Below are positions 40,551-42,956 of a stretch of 42,956 bases of DNA, piece by piece. The position numbers were made by a program, and so were the translations under genes. Below the pieces are notes generated by a model that searched no databases, was not told the DNA's origin, and saw only the letters and a program-made list of their open reading frames with translations. Source of the DNA: Scleroderma bovista. Its lineage: Eukaryota; Basidiomycota; Agaricomycetes; Boletales; Sclerodermataceae. Location of the stretch: positions 1 through 42,956 of the forward strand of contig JAYMGJ010000013.1 of assembly GCA_037178675.1 (NCBI GenBank). The letters run 5' to 3'. Position 1 is the stretch's first letter; every line of letters starts with the position of its first letter.

Positions 40551-41343
40551 ATCTTACTCACTCTACCACGCACTGTTCCCCAGCCTAGTAAAGGAAAACT
40601 ATACCTGGACTCCAGGGTTAAGGAGCTTCACCTTCACACCTTCCGTTTCGTTCACGGCCAGCCTTTAGTGCCGTTCCCATAGTGCTTCGGCATTGGGAGT
40701 TTTTAGTACCATGTCTTTACGTACTGTACACCAGCCCAGGGTCATGCCTGGTGTCTGAAGAGCGGCACCCGTTCAAGAGAGGTTCGCAGCCTCAAAGCGA
40801 TTGAGCTATACGTACTCAGTAGTTCCTGCATCCGTGCAGAGGTAGACCCGTGATCTGCAGCCACTAGCTGTTTGTTCTTTGCATAGCTGTGCCACTGCCC
40901 TGACCCGGCAAGCATGACAGGCGAACAAAGTCTTACGCTTAGTTTAGTGGAACACCTGTGGGGATCTAGTCCCAAATAGCTTTACTTCTATGTCACCCCT
41001 TACGTTAGCAACCATACCTTACCAGTTCCCCTGCCATCTCATTGAAGCGCAACAGGAGCGCTTGGCGATCATTTATGGTCCTTGCCCTGTCACTAGCAAA
41101 AAAAACCTTGCTAGGGAAAACACAATCGAAGAAGAGTACGTCTTCACCCATGCAGTTGCCACCTACAGTAGCCTTGTCAGCGACTTCGAAATCCAAGTCC
41201 TCCTTGGCCTCCACCGTTCCCTTCCTGTCCCACCCCTGCCAGACCTCCCTCTCACGTGCTGCCACATGTTCTGGTCTTCACATCTCCGACCAGTTAAACA
41301 AAGACCTACCCCCTATTCCTGTCTCCATCCCTACTAGTCCATC
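40551..41343 (+). other. Leader of the second gypsy D element
   Basis: About 790 bp between LTR and gag start. No primer-binding site was identified with confidence. It contains several open frames without recognisable domains. Confidence 0.5.
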
Positions 41344-41452
41344 ATGGCAGACCTTGACCAGGTCCTCTTGCAGCTTGCCCAAGGACAGGCTGCCCTCCAG
41401 GCCCATATCACAGCCCTTGTGGCTGCACAGTATCACCCTGCACTGCCACCGC
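41344..41452 (+). pseudogene. Gag N-terminus of the second gypsy D element
   Basis: ATG at 41344 begins MADLDQVLLQLAQGQAALQ, then HITALVAAQYHPALPP, a heptad-like N-terminus seen in gypsy gags. After 36 codons the frame enters LTR A, whose TGTCAC start is at 41453. The rest of the element is not in the window. It is in the same orientation as its LTR at 40175. Assignment is by position and by the coiled-coil-like Leu/Ala/Gln pattern. Confidence 0.6.
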
Positions 41453-42956
41453 TGTCACACACCAAACATGTTTGGTACTGTGGACATGGAGAAAGTCAGC
41501 CAATGAAATTAATGTGAAGAACACACCCAAGATCTGTTGAAAGATTGTCCCAAATTGAGGGATACAGACAGCCCTCGCAATCCATATCACGCAAAGTCAA
41601 GACTATCCTTATGTGAGGAATGAATACAAGCTCATCATCACCATCTATCACACAAGAATGACTATCCTGGAGCAAGAGATGAATGCCATTGTCTGGCAGT
41701 CATCCCTCGCATGAGAACTGCCAAGAAGCAGAAGAATCCAAGGATTGATGATCATTTCAGTATGAGAGAGGAATGCAACCTACTGCAGTCCAACTCCCAT
41801 ACCAGAACAACCAAAGAAGCAGAAGAAACAATAGAGAAATGAAGGAGAAAAGGAAGAATCATTTTTAGCACCCAAATGTCAAATTTAGGCGGCCAGTGCC
41901 AGCATTCTGATATTTTGAATAGCTCCACCATGTTTGAAACTATCAATCATGAGACTATACCATCATGGAGCCTAGACCATGGTCTATCTGCCTGTCAAGT
42001 TCCGACGTAAATCTGTTTATTTCCCACAGAGATATTCCACCCGCAATCCAGACACCCACTTCATCACTCACTATGGAGTCTGCATTTTCTCTGGAATGTT
42101 TCTCCGCTATTGCAGCAGACCTCAACTATGTCCTGCTCTTGGGACAGCCTCTCCCTGAGCTCCTGTGTACTGTCTGGTACATATCTTCCCAGCCTGCCCC
42201 CTCAGTCCCTCTTGTTCTCGGTCAGGGCATTCTCCTTGTCAGTCCTGCATCGCGCATGTACTTTGGTCGTCTCAAATCTATCGTTAGACTTGAAAATTCA
42301 TACCTGGTCATCTCTGTGTCTCCTGAGTCCTCTGCATATGGTCCTTTCATCCCAGAGTCCTGTCACATCCATCTCCCTCTATCATTCATCTCACTTTCCT
42401 GCTATCCCACAACAAACACGAATGAAACAGTGCTCTAGAACCCTTCTTATGAGCCCTAATAGAGTACAGAACCTTCCCCTTACTGCTCAAGGGAAGACTG
42501 CACTTCGGGAGCACCAAATTTCGCGTTTTTGCTCTACAGAAGCTCAATCCAAGGGATTTGTGACACTCTGTGACCAGCTGTGACTCACTTGTCATTCCAG
42601 GCCCCCTGACACTGCTCTTCTTGTCGGATCAATTCTTTTATTATCCCCCAGCCACTCCCATCAGTGGCACTGCTTCAGAAGCTCATCTCCAGATCTAAAG
42701 TTCAATCAATCACAGGTTGTGCTTCCCTTCTGTCTGAGTCACACAGAGTCACTCTGGCTCACTCTGACTCACTCTGCTGCGCATTATTCATCCCCTCTTG
42801 GCATTACTAATCCCCATTACTCCCCTTACCAATCACTTACCAATCATCCTTCAAATCATGCTTATCATGCTGCTTATCAATTCATGACTCATGCCCCTAT
42901 GATTCATATGCATTATGTCATCACATATGCTCATTTAGCTTTGATCTACTCATCTC
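41453..42956 (+). mobile_element. LTR A, copy 3 (runs off the window)
   Basis: It starts TGTCACACACCAAACATG and is a near-identical inverted copy of 27810 down to about 26310. Differences that I see are mostly CpG to TpG/CpA (for example CCGGCA versus CCAGCA at about 41901) with a few clustered changes at 41520-41640. The window ends inside it, before the region of the TATA box. Confidence 0.88.
41965..42438 (+). CDS. ORF within LTR A, copy 3 (157 aa)
   Basis: Same ORF as 26825-27298, differing at one residue by eye: MEPRPWSICLSSSD, then the shared core from MESAFSLECFSAIAADL (42072) to SAYGPFIPESCHIHLPLS and a short tail YPTTNTNETVL before TAG. It is the intact reference copy for the comparison with the copy at 13007-13399. 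Product and function are unknown. An overlapping frame at 42110-42583 is also open in copy 2, as expected for near-identical DNA, and I treat it as a shadow. Confidence 0.42.
   Translation: MEPRPWSICLSSSDVNLFISHRDIPPAIQTPTSSLTMESAFSLECFSAIAADLNYVLLLGQPLPELLCTVWYISSQPAPSVPLVLGQGILLVSPASRMYFGRLKSIVRLENSYLVISVSPESSAYGPFIPESCHIHLPLSFISLSCYPTTNTNETVL

Noticed and set aside
40775..40800. GAGGTTCGCAGCCTC as a possible pol III B box
   Set aside because: No A box at proper spacing and no cloverleaf. It lies in the gypsy D leader.
42110..42583. Second 157-aa ORF overlapping the LTR A ORF, identical in copies 2 and 3
   Set aside because: Identity follows from nearly identical DNA. The frame is not kept in copy 1, unlike the MES frame.

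Overview
The window reads as a transposon graveyard from a filamentous fungus, most likely a mushroom-forming basidiomycete (Agaricomycete). It contains chromodomain-bearing Ty3/gypsy elements, a Ty1/copia element, a Plavaka (CACTA-like) transposase, a KDZ-type transposase fragment and many solo LTRs, with introns of about 50 bp. There is no bacterial-style gene layout and no intact cellular gene. Base composition is mosaic: recent insertions are rich in CpG (many TCCGG motifs), while older ones show CpG to TpG/CpA decay.

Layout. 1-8918: a decayed gypsy integrase/chromodomain gene, split at 1222-8184 by a DNA transposon with long terminal inverted repeats and a KDZ-like C-terminal exon pair. 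That insertion itself carries hAT-type MITEs, a solo LTR, a minisatellite and one copy of a short poly(A) retroposon. 10077-11854: a second gypsy family (C) with a shortened LTR and an open gag. 11855-15000: two further LTR families (A, long and ORF-bearing; B). 15001-19280: a third gypsy family (D) with gag, RT, RNase H, integrase, chromodomain and 3' LTR, then a 52-bp minisatellite. 20272-29715: a complete but inactive copia element on the minus strand, holding an LTR A insertion that in turn holds a solo LTR B. 30255-33480: a Plavaka transposase gene on the minus strand, cut by a solo LTR C. 33490-37620: minisatellites, an intronless fragment of the mitochondrial processing peptidase beta-subunit gene, and a second copy of the poly(A) retroposon. 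38310-40174: an unrecognised intron-containing gene, cut by the 5' LTR of a second D element. Its gag is cut at 41453 by a third LTR A copy that runs off the window and is an inverted near-duplicate of the copy at 25752-27810.

Order of events, from nesting and target-site duplications. The copia insertion came first, then LTR A inside it, then LTR B inside that A. Gypsy-1 came before the KDZ-like element, which came before the MITE at 3248-4332, which came before solo LTR C. Mismatched flanks around the MITE at 15566-16079 and around the LTR A/B pair at 11855-15000 suggest that recombination between repeats removed the DNA between them.

The least explained items are (i) a retroposon present twice (4898-6434 and 36204-37361) with a fixed 5' end at an ATG, a 3' poly(A), direct 10- and 13-bp target duplications and a shared proline-rich ORF, and (ii) a conserved ORF inside the 2-kb LTR A, where synonymous changes are over-represented between copies.
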